Made by a program: the position numbers and the translations under genes
The notes under the pieces: generated by a model
Database searches by the model: none
What the model was told of the DNA's origin: nothing
The model's input: the letters and a program-made list of their open reading frames with translations, nothing else
Shown here: positions 1 through 8,200 of the stretch, in pieces
Layout: every line of letters begins with the position of its first letter
How positions within the stretch are numbered: the stretch's first letter is position 1
From: UBA2266 sp964406945
Lineage (GTDB): Bacteria > Planctomycetota > Phycisphaerae > Sedimentisphaerales > Anaerobacaceae
Direction: 5' to 3'
NCBI GenBank assembly: GCA_964406945.1
Contig: CAYOTO010000064.1
Coordinates: 1-15,875, forward strand
DNA length: 15,875 nt

Positions 1-47
1 TGAGCAGGAATCTATTTCCAAACAGGCACTGAAAAAGGAGTCTTCAC

Positions 48-1526
48 ATGGCGACGAATATGAACAGACGCAGGTTTTTAGGCTCGGCTGTGGCATCGGG
101 CGCATTTACCGTAGTTCCAAGTCACGTCCTCGGCGGTCGTCGCCGAATCGCGCCCAGCGACCGCATCACGCTCGCCCACGTTGGCATGGGCACACAGAGT
201 TTCAGAGAACTCGGCGCATTGCTCGAGGAGCAGGGCATCCAGATCGTCGCCGTCTGCGATCCTAACAAAGACAGCAGCGACTACATCGAATGGGGCAAGG
301 GAAGCGTCCTCAGAAGAATTCGCAGCCTGCTGGGCGATTCCTCCTGGAGAGCCAACGAGGACGGCTGCCCGGGCGGCCGCGACGTCGGCTGCGAAGTAAT
401 AAACACCTGGTACGCGAAAAACCGGGGCCGCGACAAGTTTAGAGGCTGCACCGCATACGCCGACTACCGGGAAATGCTCACAAACGAAAAAGACCTCGAC
501 GCCGTCAAGATCATGACCCCCGACCACCTCCACGCCGTTATCGCCGTGGCCGCCATGAAAAAAGGCATGCACGTAATGACCCACAAGCCCATCGCCAACC
601 GCCTCCATGAAGGCCGAGTAGTCCTCGATACCGCCCGCCGCACGGGCCTGGCCACGCACCTGCTTGCCTACGGCAGCGGCACCGCCAACGGTCTCATCGT
701 CGAACGCATAAAGCAGGGTGTCATCGGACGCCTCCGCGAAATCCACAACTGGACAAACCGCCCCGTCTGGCCCCAGTACACGCAGATCCCGAGCGACAAA
801 CCCCCGATTCCGAAAGGCCTCGACTGGGACCTCTGGCTCGGCCCCGAAAAATACCGTCCCTACCACCCGCATTACACTCACACCGTATTTCGGGGCTGGT
901 ACGACTTCGGCGGCGGTTCAATGGCCGATATGGGAATCTACAGTCTCTGGCCCGTCTTCACCGGTCTGGACCTCGCAGCACCCGTCAGCGCACAAGCCTG
1001 GGCCACTCACTCCTGCATCATCAGTGACAACGTAAGCCGAACCATAAAGAACGATTTTTCATTCCCCACGGCGTGCCAACTGCGGTTTGAATTCGCCGAC
1101 GGTCTCGAGTTGTTCTGGTACGACGGCGGCATGAAGCCCCGCCTGCCCGAAGAAGTCGAAGCCCACGACGTACAAATGGACAGAGAAGGAATCCTCTACG
1201 TAGGCGACAAAGGCTCCATCATGGCCGAGTTTCACGGCCGTGACCCCCAGCTCTTCCTAAACGGTGGCAGAAAACGCCTGGAAGTCCCCGAAGCTCCCGC
1301 CCGCCGCGGCCACCTGTCGAACTGGCTGCCCGCATGCAGAACCGGCAAACAGTCGCCGGGCAGTTTCCTTAACGCGGCCGGCATCACCGACACCGTAAAC
1401 CTCGGTGCAGTGGCACTGCGCTGCGGCGAAAAAGTCCTCTTCGACAGCGAAAAAATGAAGATCACCAACTCCGCCCGCGCCGACAAATATCTCTATCGCG
1501 ACTACCGAGAAGGCTGGCAAATATAG
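48..1526 (+). CDS. Tat-exported Gfo/Idh/MocA family NAD(P)-dependent oxidoreductase
   Basis: The 492-residue protein starts at an ATG seven bases after AAAGGAG. The N-terminus carries a twin-arginine signal (NRRRFLG, about residues 6-12) followed by an Ala/Gly-rich hydrophobic stretch. A Rossmann fold follows with the nucleotide-binding loop HVGMGTQSF (about 44-52) and the second strand VAVCDP. The family's catalytic region appears as HKP at residues 179-181, with Lys180 in the place of the usual EKP lysine. The C-terminal domain has the hallmark GWYDFGGGSMADMG (about 283-296). A Cys-containing insertion (about 75-135) separates the second strand from the YADYREML segment. In this family the enzymes oxidise, reduce or epimerise sugars and related polyols; Tat export fits a cofactor-loaded enzyme folded before export. 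The neighbouring sulfatases suggest work on sulfated-glycan products. The exact substrate cannot be read from sequence. A GH109-like glycosidase is a less likely alternative. Confidence 0.9.
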   Translation: MATNMNRRRFLGSAVASGAFTVVPSHVLGGRRRIAPSDRITLAHVGMGTQSFRELGALLEEQGIQIVAVCDPNKDSSDYIEWGKGSVLRRIRSLLGDSSWRANEDGCPGGRDVGCEVINTWYAKNRGRDKFRGCTAYADYREMLTNEKDLDAVKIMTPDHLHAVIAVAAMKKGMHVMTHKPIANRLHEGRVVLDTARRTGLATHLLAYGSGTANGLIVERIKQGVIGRLREIHNWTNRPVWPQYTQIPSDKPPIPKGLDWDLWLGPEKYRPYHPHYTHTVFRGWYDFGGGSMADMGIYSLWPVFTGLDLAAPVSAQAWATHSCIISDNVSRTIKNDFSFPTACQLRFEFADGLELFWYDGGMKPRLPEEVEAHDVQMDREGILYVGDKGSIMAEFHGRDPQLFLNGGRKRLEVPEAPARRGHLSNWLPACRTGKQSPGSFLNAAGITDTVNLGAVALRCGEKVLFDSEKMKITNSARADKYLYRDYREGWQI

Positions 1527-1553
1527 AAGGCCGAATTGTGGTACTGCAAGGTC

Positions 1554-1640
1554 GTCATGCCGATCGCAGCGAAAGGCTGTCCTGAGTCTGCCGAAGGGCA
1601 TCCGGGCTAATGCTTTGTCATGTTGAGCGCAGCGAAACAT
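1554..1640 (+). repeat. Intergenic hairpin repeat cluster (three units)
   Basis: Three related units lie between the convergent oxidoreductase and sulfatase genes, starting near 1554, 1578 and 1620. The clearest is ATGTT + GAGCGCAGCGA + AACAT at 1620-1640, a 5-bp stem with an 11-nt loop. The second, 1578-1600, is TGTCCT + GAGTCTGCCGA + AGGGCA, six pairs including one G.T wobble and again an 11-nt loop beginning GAG and ending CGA. The first (1554 onward) is degenerate. Related units occur at 3238-3258, 4973-5048 and 10025-10045. The + strand reading frame of these units gives HAERSEAS-like peptides; they should not be annotated as genes. Confidence 0.75.
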
Positions 1641-1696
1641 CTGGCCTTCGAATAAGATTCCTGCTCGGACTGCTTCGGTATGCTGTAGGAATTTAT

Positions 1697-1712
1697 CGTG
1701 CCTGATGGCACG
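1697..1712 (-). terminator. Hairpin between convergent genes, possible terminator of the sulfatase gene
   Basis: CGTGCC-TGAT-GGCACG is a perfect 6-bp stem with a 4-nt loop. It lies 44 bases beyond the stop of the minus-strand sulfatase and is followed on that strand by ATAAATT, not a full T-run. It is therefore a weak or Rho-assisted terminator candidate. Nothing T-rich follows on the + strand. Confidence 0.4.
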
Positions 1713-1756
1713 CCCGACATCTTCAGGCATCGCCCCAATATGGCGACCAAGCGGAA

Positions 1757-3100
1757 TCAGCGTTTTTTCTTATTCCGCAAACGCCGCAACTTTTCCGGCC
1801 TGGCGTCCTCATAGCGATCCAGCGCCTTCTGCAGCATTTGCCGCACCTTCTTTTCCGCCGCATTCAGCTGGCCCGCTTTGAGCGCATTCTTCTCCAGCCG
1901 GTCCTCCGCGACATTGTAAAACTCACCAGTTCGGTACAGCTTGTACCGCTGATTTCGTGCGAATTCCTGCGCCGGCAGCTTCCCGTCCCTCGCGTACCAG
2001 ATGTAAATCCAATCCCGCGGATTGCCCTTTTTGCCCACCAGTTGCGGCCAGAAGCTGTGCCCGTCGATGTCAAGTTCGTCCGGGACTGAAATACCTGCCG
2101 ACTCGCAGATCGTCGGCATAAAATCGCTGAGGTCGACGATATCTTGGCAGACCCGCCCGCGCTCGACGGTCCCCGGCTGACTCGCCACCAGAGGCACCCG
2201 CGTCCCGGCGTCCGTCATCTTGCCTTTGCCGGCCTTGATCTTCGTATCGCCCATCATGGACACCACCGGCGCATCGGTCCCGTTATCCCCGGTAAACAGG
2301 ACCAGCGTGTTCTCCCGCAGTCCCAGTTCGTCGAGCTGCCTGACAATCTTGCCGACAATCTTATCCATGTATTCTACCATGTCCCCGAAGTACTTTGGAT
2401 TGCCCTTGTACGTCTTCGAGCCCTTACTCTTCGGGTCGTAATCCGGCGAATCCGGCGTCGGCTCGAAAGGGCAATGCGTAATAATCATCGGATAATAAAC
2501 CAGAAACGGTCGACCCTTATTCCGCCTGATAAAATCGCACGCATAGTCACTGACCACGTCCGGCCCGTATTGCCCGTCCTCGTAATTGACCTTCTGGCCG
2601 TTTATCTCCAGCCCCGGATTCGGATACCGTCCCGGTCGCCGCGTAAGCTGCCACAGACAATACTCGTCGAATCCGAAATGCCCCGGCCCCTCGAAACCGC
2701 CTTCGAGTTGCCACTTGCCGACGATACACGTCTTGTACCCGGCCTTCTTGAACAGATGAGCAAACGTCGTCTGGCCCGGATCCAGAAGTCCGAACCGCAC
2801 GTAATTTCGCACGTTGGAAATGCCCGTCATGAGCTTCACACGCGACGGCGTACACAAGGGCTGCGAGTAACAGTGCTCGAAACGCACCCCCTCGCCCGCC
2901 AGTTTATCGATCTCCGGCGTCTTGTAGCTTGTGCCCCCATTGGCTCCGATGCACTCATATCCCAGATCATCCGCCATAATCAGCACGATATTTTGACGCT
3001 CCGGTGAGGCACCTTTGGCCGCTTCCATCCCGTTCAACCCATACGAACCCAACCCCGCAGCCGCAGCACCCTTCAAAAAATCACGTCTTTTCATCCGCAT
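1757..3100 (-). CDS. Tat-exported sulfatase (formylglycine-dependent, S1-type arylsulfatase family)
   Basis: I start it at ATG 3100, seven bases after AGGAG; a TTG one codon earlier is also open. The protein is 447 residues, usual for S1 sulfatases. The N-terminus MRMKRRDFLKG is a Tat signal. The first metal-binding Asp pair is in LIMADDLGYE. The active-site cysteine motif is CTPSR (C-x-P-S-R), where Cys is converted to formylglycine by a maturase not encoded in this window. LFTGDNGTD supplies the second Asp-Asn metal pair and KAGKGKMTD the substrate lysine region. The second sulfatase signature reads GKWQLEG where GKWHxG is expected, so the usual His is Gln. The family hydrolyses sulfate esters, here presumably on polysaccharides in the periplasm; the particular glycan is unknown. 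It is divergent from a second sulfatase and convergent with the oxidoreductase. Confidence 0.92.
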   Translation of the reverse strand: MRMKRRDFLKGAAAAGLGSYGLNGMEAAKGASPERQNIVLIMADDLGYECIGANGGTSYKTPEIDKLAGEGVRFEHCYSQPLCTPSRVKLMTGISNVRNYVRFGLLDPGQTTFAHLFKKAGYKTCIVGKWQLEGGFEGPGHFGFDEYCLWQLTRRPGRYPNPGLEINGQKVNYEDGQYGPDVVSDYACDFIRRNKGRPFLVYYPMIITHCPFEPTPDSPDYDPKSKGSKTYKGNPKYFGDMVEYMDKIVGKIVRQLDELGLRENTLVLFTGDNGTDAPVVSMMGDTKIKAGKGKMTDAGTRVPLVASQPGTVERGRVCQDIVDLSDFMPTICESAGISVPDELDIDGHSFWPQLVGKKGNPRDWIYIWYARDGKLPAQEFARNQRYKLYRTGEFYNVAEDRLEKNALKAGQLNAAEKKVRQMLQKALDRYEDARPEKLRRLRNKKKR

Positions 3101-3134
3101 CAATGAACTCCTTTTTCAGCTTAACAATACGTGC

Positions 3135-3146
3135 CCGCCCGGGCGG
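3135..3146. promoter_or_regulatory. 12-bp palindrome in the sulfatase leader
   Basis: CCGCCCGGGCGG is a perfect 12-bp palindrome between the proposed -10 box (3157-3162) and the ribosome binding site of the minus-strand sulfatase. It could be an operator. GC-rich composition makes chance occurrence possible. Confidence 0.3.
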
Positions 3147-3156
3147 CGCAATCGTC

Positions 3157-3185
3157 CTTTTACCACAACCGACCTCAGTTTTCAA
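3157..3185 (-). promoter_or_regulatory. Putative sigma70-type promoter of the minus-strand sulfatase
   Basis: Read on the minus strand there is TTGAAA (3185-3180), a 17-base spacer, and TAAAAG (3162-3157). The -35 box matches 4 of 6 consensus bases and the -10 box 4 of 6. It would give a leader of about 50 bases that includes the palindrome at 3135-3146 and AGGAG. No transcript data support it. Confidence 0.4.
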
Positions 3186-3237
3186 CCCGCTCAGGCCACC
3201 AGAAAACCATCAGCCGCCGAAAGACCACCACATCTTT

Positions 3238-3258
3238 ATGCTGAGCGCAGTGAAGCAT
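3238..3258 (+). repeat. Intergenic hairpin repeat, single unit
   Basis: ATGCT + GAGCGCAGTGA + AGCAT forms a 5-bp stem with an 11-nt loop, in the region between the two divergent sulfatases. Compared with the copy at 1620-1640, both sides of the stem differ in compensating fashion (GCT/AGC against GTT/AAC). The loop differs only at one C-to-T position. Confidence 0.75.
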
Positions 3259-3315
3259 CTGCCCACCAAACTGCATTTGACGCCCCAAAACAGGCCTCCC
3301 GCCGCTCGCCAATGT

Positions 3316-3344
3316 TTGAAATACGCCGACCATAATGCTACTAT
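3316..3344 (+). promoter_or_regulatory. Putative sigma70-type promoter of the plus-strand sulfatase
   Basis: TTGAAA (3316-3321), a 17-base spacer and TACTAT (3339-3344) precede the sulfatase ATG at 3386. The -35 and -10 boxes each match 4 of 6 consensus bases. The -35 box is the same as the one proposed for the divergent sulfatase, which would fit shared regulation. This is a pattern match only. Confidence 0.35.
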
Positions 3345-3385
3345 AGCCCGAAACCGTTAACCACGACCGCAAACAGGTGAACTCA

Positions 3386-4930
3386 ATGCACAAACAAATC
3401 GAACGCCGTGATTTTCTGAAGGCCGCAGGCATCGCAGCCGGTTCGCTTCTCTGTTGCAGACATCAGCGCACACGCGCTTCGAATAAATCAACACGGCCCG
3501 ACATTCTCCTGATAATGCCCGACCAGATGCGCGGCGACTGCCTTTCGATCCTGAACCATCCTGCCGTTCGCACACCCACACTGGACCGACTCGCCCGCGA
3601 CGGAGCACTGTTCCGCCGTGCCTATACCCCCGTGGCCTCGTGCATTCCCGCCCGCTACGCCCTGCTCACCGGACTGCACCCGCAGACCAGCGGCGTTGTC
3701 GGTTTCGCGGCCAAACCATTCTCCACCCCGCCCCTGGGCGAACTGCTCGGCAACGTCGGCTACAGCACCGTCCTGGTCGGTCGCTACATGCATCAGCCTC
3801 CGGCCAGTCTGCCCTGCGGCTACCAGAAACGCGTCCTCGGATCGACCCACAGGGACAACGACGACTACGACCGCTTCCTGCAGAAATCCGCTCCCGAAAC
3901 CGGCGGAATCCGTAATCTCGTAAAAAAGATGGGACTCACCTACAATCACTGGCAGGCAAAACCCTGGCCCCTCGCAAACGAACTGCACCCCACCACCTGG
4001 ATCGTAAATCAGTCACGCAAAATCGTAAAGGAAACCTCCGCCGACAAACCACTCTTCCTGACCACCTCGTTCTACGCACCGCATCCGCCGCTGTTTCCAC
4101 CGCCCAGGTACTTCCGGCGATACTCGCAAATGGACCTGCCGTCCCCCGCCAGGGGCAATTGGGTCGACTGGGATTCCCTTTCCGCTAAAGGCGACCGTTC
4201 CGGCCACCGCATTCTTCTGGAAGGCGAAAAACTCCACAAAGCCCAGTCCGGCTATTTCGGACTCATCGAACACCTCGACAGCGAGATCGCCCCCCTGGTT
4301 CGCGACTTCAAGAACCGCAGCGAAAAGGCCGGCCGCGACTGGATCATCGTCGTCACCAGCGATCACGGCGAAATGCTCGGCGACCACGGCTACTTCCGCA
4401 AATGCGAGCCCTTCGAAGGCTCCGCCAACATCCCATTCATCATAGCAGGCTCGCCAGGCCTGGGCTTCGAAACCGGCCTTATGTCCAGACAGCCCGTCTG
4501 CCTCGAAGACATAATGCCCACTCTCCTGGATCTGGCAGCCACGACCAGCCCCGCTCACATCGACGGCGTCAGCCTGGTTCCCACTCTGCAGGGCCGCAAT
4601 CAGACAGTCCGCCAATGGCTGCACTTCGAGCACTCACCCTGCTACAGCAAGGCCCAGGCCTACCACGCCCTGACCGACGGCAGGTTCAAGTACATCTGGC
4701 GCCCCGACAGCGGCCGCGAACACCTCTTCGACCTCGACAAAGACCCGCGCGAAGAACGCGACCTCGCCGCCGAGCCCTCCCGCGCCGACCTACTCGTAAA
4801 ATGGCGCAACCGAATGATTAAAAGGCTCGCCCCCAGACCGGAAGAATTCGTCCGGAACAACAGACTCATCCCCGGCCGACCCTACCGAAAACTAAACCCC
4901 GGCATGATGCCTCCCGGCCAGACCGATTGA
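3386..4930 (+). CDS. Tat-exported sulfatase (second, formylglycine-dependent)
   Basis: I start it at ATG 3386, five bases after AGGTGA; an in-frame GTG at 3377 overlaps that ribosome binding site and is less likely. The product is 514 residues. ERRDFLKAAGIAAGSLLCC is a Tat signal; the Cys residues at its end do not make a good lipobox. DILLIMPDQMRGD holds the first metal-site Asp, followed by Gln as in choline-sulfatase-like members. CIPAR is the formylglycine motif (C-x-P-A-R). VVTSDHGEMLGDHG is the second metal site and FRKCEPFEG the substrate-Lys region. The second signature is GRYMHQP, with Arg for the usual Lys. The C-terminal DGRFKYIW and EHLFDLDKDPREERDL segment is typical of the family. 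It is only distantly similar to the divergent sulfatase, so this is not a recent duplication. Likely a periplasmic glycan sulfatase; substrate unknown. Confidence 0.92.
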   Translation: MHKQIERRDFLKAAGIAAGSLLCCRHQRTRASNKSTRPDILLIMPDQMRGDCLSILNHPAVRTPTLDRLARDGALFRRAYTPVASCIPARYALLTGLHPQTSGVVGFAAKPFSTPPLGELLGNVGYSTVLVGRYMHQPPASLPCGYQKRVLGSTHRDNDDYDRFLQKSAPETGGIRNLVKKMGLTYNHWQAKPWPLANELHPTTWIVNQSRKIVKETSADKPLFLTTSFYAPHPPLFPPPRYFRRYSQMDLPSPARGNWVDWDSLSAKGDRSGHRILLEGEKLHKAQSGYFGLIEHLDSEIAPLVRDFKNRSEKAGRDWIIVVTSDHGEMLGDHGYFRKCEPFEGSANIPFIIAGSPGLGFETGLMSRQPVCLEDIMPTLLDLAATTSPAHIDGVSLVPTLQGRNQTVRQWLHFEHSPCYSKAQAYHALTDGRFKYIWRPDSGREHLFDLDKDPREERDLAAEPSRADLLVKWRNRMIKRLAPRPEEFVRNNRLIPGRPYRKLNPGMMPPGQTD

Positions 4931-5230
4931 AAAAAGTGCCGGCCAGAAGCAGGAACGTGCGTCACCACTGCCATGTTGACCGCAGCCAAAAGCCCGCACC
5001 TGCTCAGAAGGTCATCAGGCTTTGCGCATACCATCCTGAGCGCAGCGATGCGCCCGGCTATAGGATTGGATTTGCCGCCCGGACCGTCGGAATCCCGGAC
5101 TTTTCCCGGTCTTCACACGCCATAATCTGGAAAAACAGACAATTTTCATTGGGGGCCGGACCTCTGTGCGGGTAAAATCGCCGATAAGCAAACAATGGCG
5201 TAGCTTAAAGTGCAAAAAGGCTGTTTTCTC
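4931..5230. other. Gene-free gap upstream of the mechanosensitive channel
   Basis: This 300-base stretch follows the second sulfatase. It holds two degenerate copies of the intergenic hairpin repeat (described separately) and a possible but poor promoter, TTGGGG at 5149-5154, 18 bases, then TAAAAT at 5173-5178. I see no convincing terminator after the sulfatase and no credible small gene. Confidence 0.5.
4973..5048 (+). repeat. Intergenic hairpin repeat, two decayed units
   Basis: One unit starts ATGTT at 4973 with loop-like GACCGCAGCCA; the other starts ATCCT at 5033 with the intact loop GAGCGCAGCGA (5038-5048). In both, the right stem arm is no longer complementary: the second should end AGGAT but reads TGCGC. 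The flanking text resembles that of the 1578-1640 copies (AAGG-CATC-GGCT-TTG). Confidence 0.6.
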
Positions 5231-8200
5231 ATGATGTTGAATCACAAGAATGTGTTAGTTACAGCGGTGATCATCGCCGCGTTTTTTTTCGGCGCCTCGG
5301 CAATAGCCGCGCAAGATCCCCCCTCCGAAAACGTCGCCGGGCCCGTCGATCCCAACGCCGAGCCGCTCACACTGCCCACAGAACCCGAACCGGTAATCGA
5401 AACCCTCACCCTCGAATCGTTCGAGGCCGGGAAAAAACGAGCCCTCGAAACCGAAGGCCTCACGGATGACGAGAAAACACGCCTGACCGAAACCTACGAC
5501 CAGGCTATCACCGCCTTCAAAACGGCCGAGCAAATGGCCGCCCGCCGCCGGCAGTTTCGCCAGAAACGCGAAGCAGCCCCGACCGCACTCGAAACCGCCA
5601 AAAAGCAACTCGAAACATTCCCCGAGCAAATCGAACCGAACGTACCCCCCGACCTCACCCTTTCAGCCGCAGAACAGAACCTCAACACCGCCACCCAGCA
5701 ACTCCAGGAGGCCAGGGACAAGGCCGCCGAACTCGAGGCCGAACCCAAACGCCGCGGTGATCGACGAACCCAGGTTCTCGAAGAATCCAAAACCGCCCAA
5801 CAGCAGATCGAAGCACTCGACGAAAAACTAGCCGCCGCCGATAGCCCACAAACTACTCTTGATCGCGCTAGAGTCCTGCTCTGGCAGCTTCAAAAGCAGG
5901 CCGCACGCAACCGCATCGAAGCCGGCTCGGAGGAACTGAGCTTCTACGACGCCTCCGGCGAGCTTCTCACCGCACAGCGTGACCTCGCCGCCCGCCGCCT
6001 GGCCGCCGCCCGCAAAATCGCCGATTTCTGGCAGAACAAAGTCAGCACAATGCAGGAACAGGCCGCCGAACAGGCCCGCCGGCAGGCCATCGCCGCAAAA
6101 CAGCAGACAAGATACTCCGATTCCGCAATCAGGGACATCGCCGAAGAAAACGCCGCCCTGGCCGAACAGCAGGCCGAACTTCTGGAAAAGATACAGAAGA
6201 CAACCGCCTACTCCGAGACGATAGCCACCGGCCTTACCGAGTTGGAGGCAAGCTACCGCCAGCTCCAACAGCAGGTCGAAACAGCCGGTGAAGTGACCGA
6301 CACCATGGGCATACTCCTGCTCGGCCAGCGCGACAAACTCCCCGACGTTTCCGAGCATCGCGTGCAGATGCGCGACCGCCCCGAAAAACTCGCCTTCGCC
6401 CAGCTACGCGCGATGGAATATGACAGACGCTGGTCCGAACTTAGCGACCTCGCCGAACAAAAAAAGCAGTTCATCGAGTCCCTCGACGCCTCCGTCGGTT
6501 CCGAACGCAGCCAACAGCTCTGGGACCAGGCCCGCTCTTTCTACGAAAGCCGCCGAAACCTGCTCCGCACCATCTCCGACCTCTACTGGGATTACGCCAC
6601 CAAACTCGCCGCTCTCGACAGGAACGAGAAATCCTACGTTCAGCTCATCGACCAATTCTACGATTTCATCGACGAAAACGTACTCTGGGTGCGCGGTCGC
6701 CGCGGCATCAGGCCCGAAGATTTCCGCCTCAGCGCAGAGGCCCTCCGCTGGTTTTTCTCACCGCAAAACTGGGGCATATTCGCCCGCTCACTGCTCAAAG
6801 ACTTCAAGAACGACCCGCTTTTCTACGGAATGCTCGCCGCTCTGTCCGCATCCTTCATTGTCCTCGGGCGAAAACTTCGTGCCCGCACAAGAGCCATTGC
6901 CGAAAAGGTCCGCCAGGCCCGCACCGACCGTTTCAGATATACACTCACTGTCCTGGTTTTCACAACCGTGATGGCCGCCCAGTGGGGCGTATTCCTGATC
7001 CTGATTAGCCACCGACTCTCGGAAGTCTCGACAGGGAACTTCGGCAAAGCCGTCGCTGAGGCCCTGCTGCACCTGTCCTGGGTCTTTGCCGTACTCTTGT
7101 TCCTGCGATATCTCGCCATGCCCTGCGGCCTCGCACAGACCCATTTCCGCATGAGATCCGAAGCCGCCGGATTTCTGCGCCGTCAACTCGGGTGGTTCGC
7201 CGCAACCTGGCTGCCCGTCGTATTTCTCTTCGAGGTAATGCGCCGCCAGCAGCAGAACGAACTCTGGTACGCAACCGCCGGAAGACTCTTATTCATAGTC
7301 GGCCTCGTCCAACTCAGCATCTTTCTGGCCCTGCTGCTGCACCCAAAACGCCCCCTGATCGACTTCTACCTCAAGAAAACCCGCGACGGCTGGCTGCTGC
7401 GTCTCCGTTATTTCTGGTATGTCCCGGCCGTAATCATCCCCATCGTCTTCGCAATCCTCGCCGCTATGGGATTTCTCTACGGCGCTTACCACCTAACGCA
7501 ACGACTGCTTTTCACCCTCGGTCTTATTCTGGTGGTCCTGATGGTGCGGGGCCTGTGCGTCAGGAGCATCGTAATAGCACAGCGCCGTCTGGCCCTGTTC
7601 GAGCGGATCAAACGCCTCGTGTCCCGCCAGGAGGAAGCAGCCGCCCCCGAGCCCCAGACCGCCCCGAAAGCCGATGACCCTGACGCCAAAGCCGGCCGCG
7701 AACAGACAATCTTCGAAATGTCCCAGCAAACCCGCCACGTAATCGGAATTATATCCACGATCGTGCTGCTGGCCGGCCTCTGGTATATCTGGAGCGACGT
7801 ACTGCCCGCACTGGCCGGACTCGGCCATTTCGAACTGTATCGTGTTGCAGACCGCTCCATAACGCTGGGCGCCATCGTCGCGGCCGCTGCTATAGTCACG
7901 CTGACGATTGTCTTTGCGCGCAATGCCCCAGGCCTGCTCGAAATCGCCGTCCTCCGCCGCCTGCCCATCGACAAAGGCGTCCGATTCGCCATCATCACCA
8001 TCTGCCGTTACGTCATCGTCGTAATCGGAGTGGTGCTGGCATTCACCGAAATCGGTATCGGCTGGTCGAAAGTCCAGTGGCTCATCGCCGCAATGACCGT
8101 CGGCCTCGGGTTCGGCCTGCAGGAAATCTTCGCCAACTTCGTCAGCGGCCTCATCATCCTCTTCGAACAGCCAATCCGCGTCGGCGACGTCGTAACCGTC

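Noticed and set aside
2144..3007. Long plus-strand frame (287 codons) inside the first sulfatase
   Set aside because: It is the antisense shadow of a strongly supported sulfatase; Arg/Pro/His-rich with no motif.
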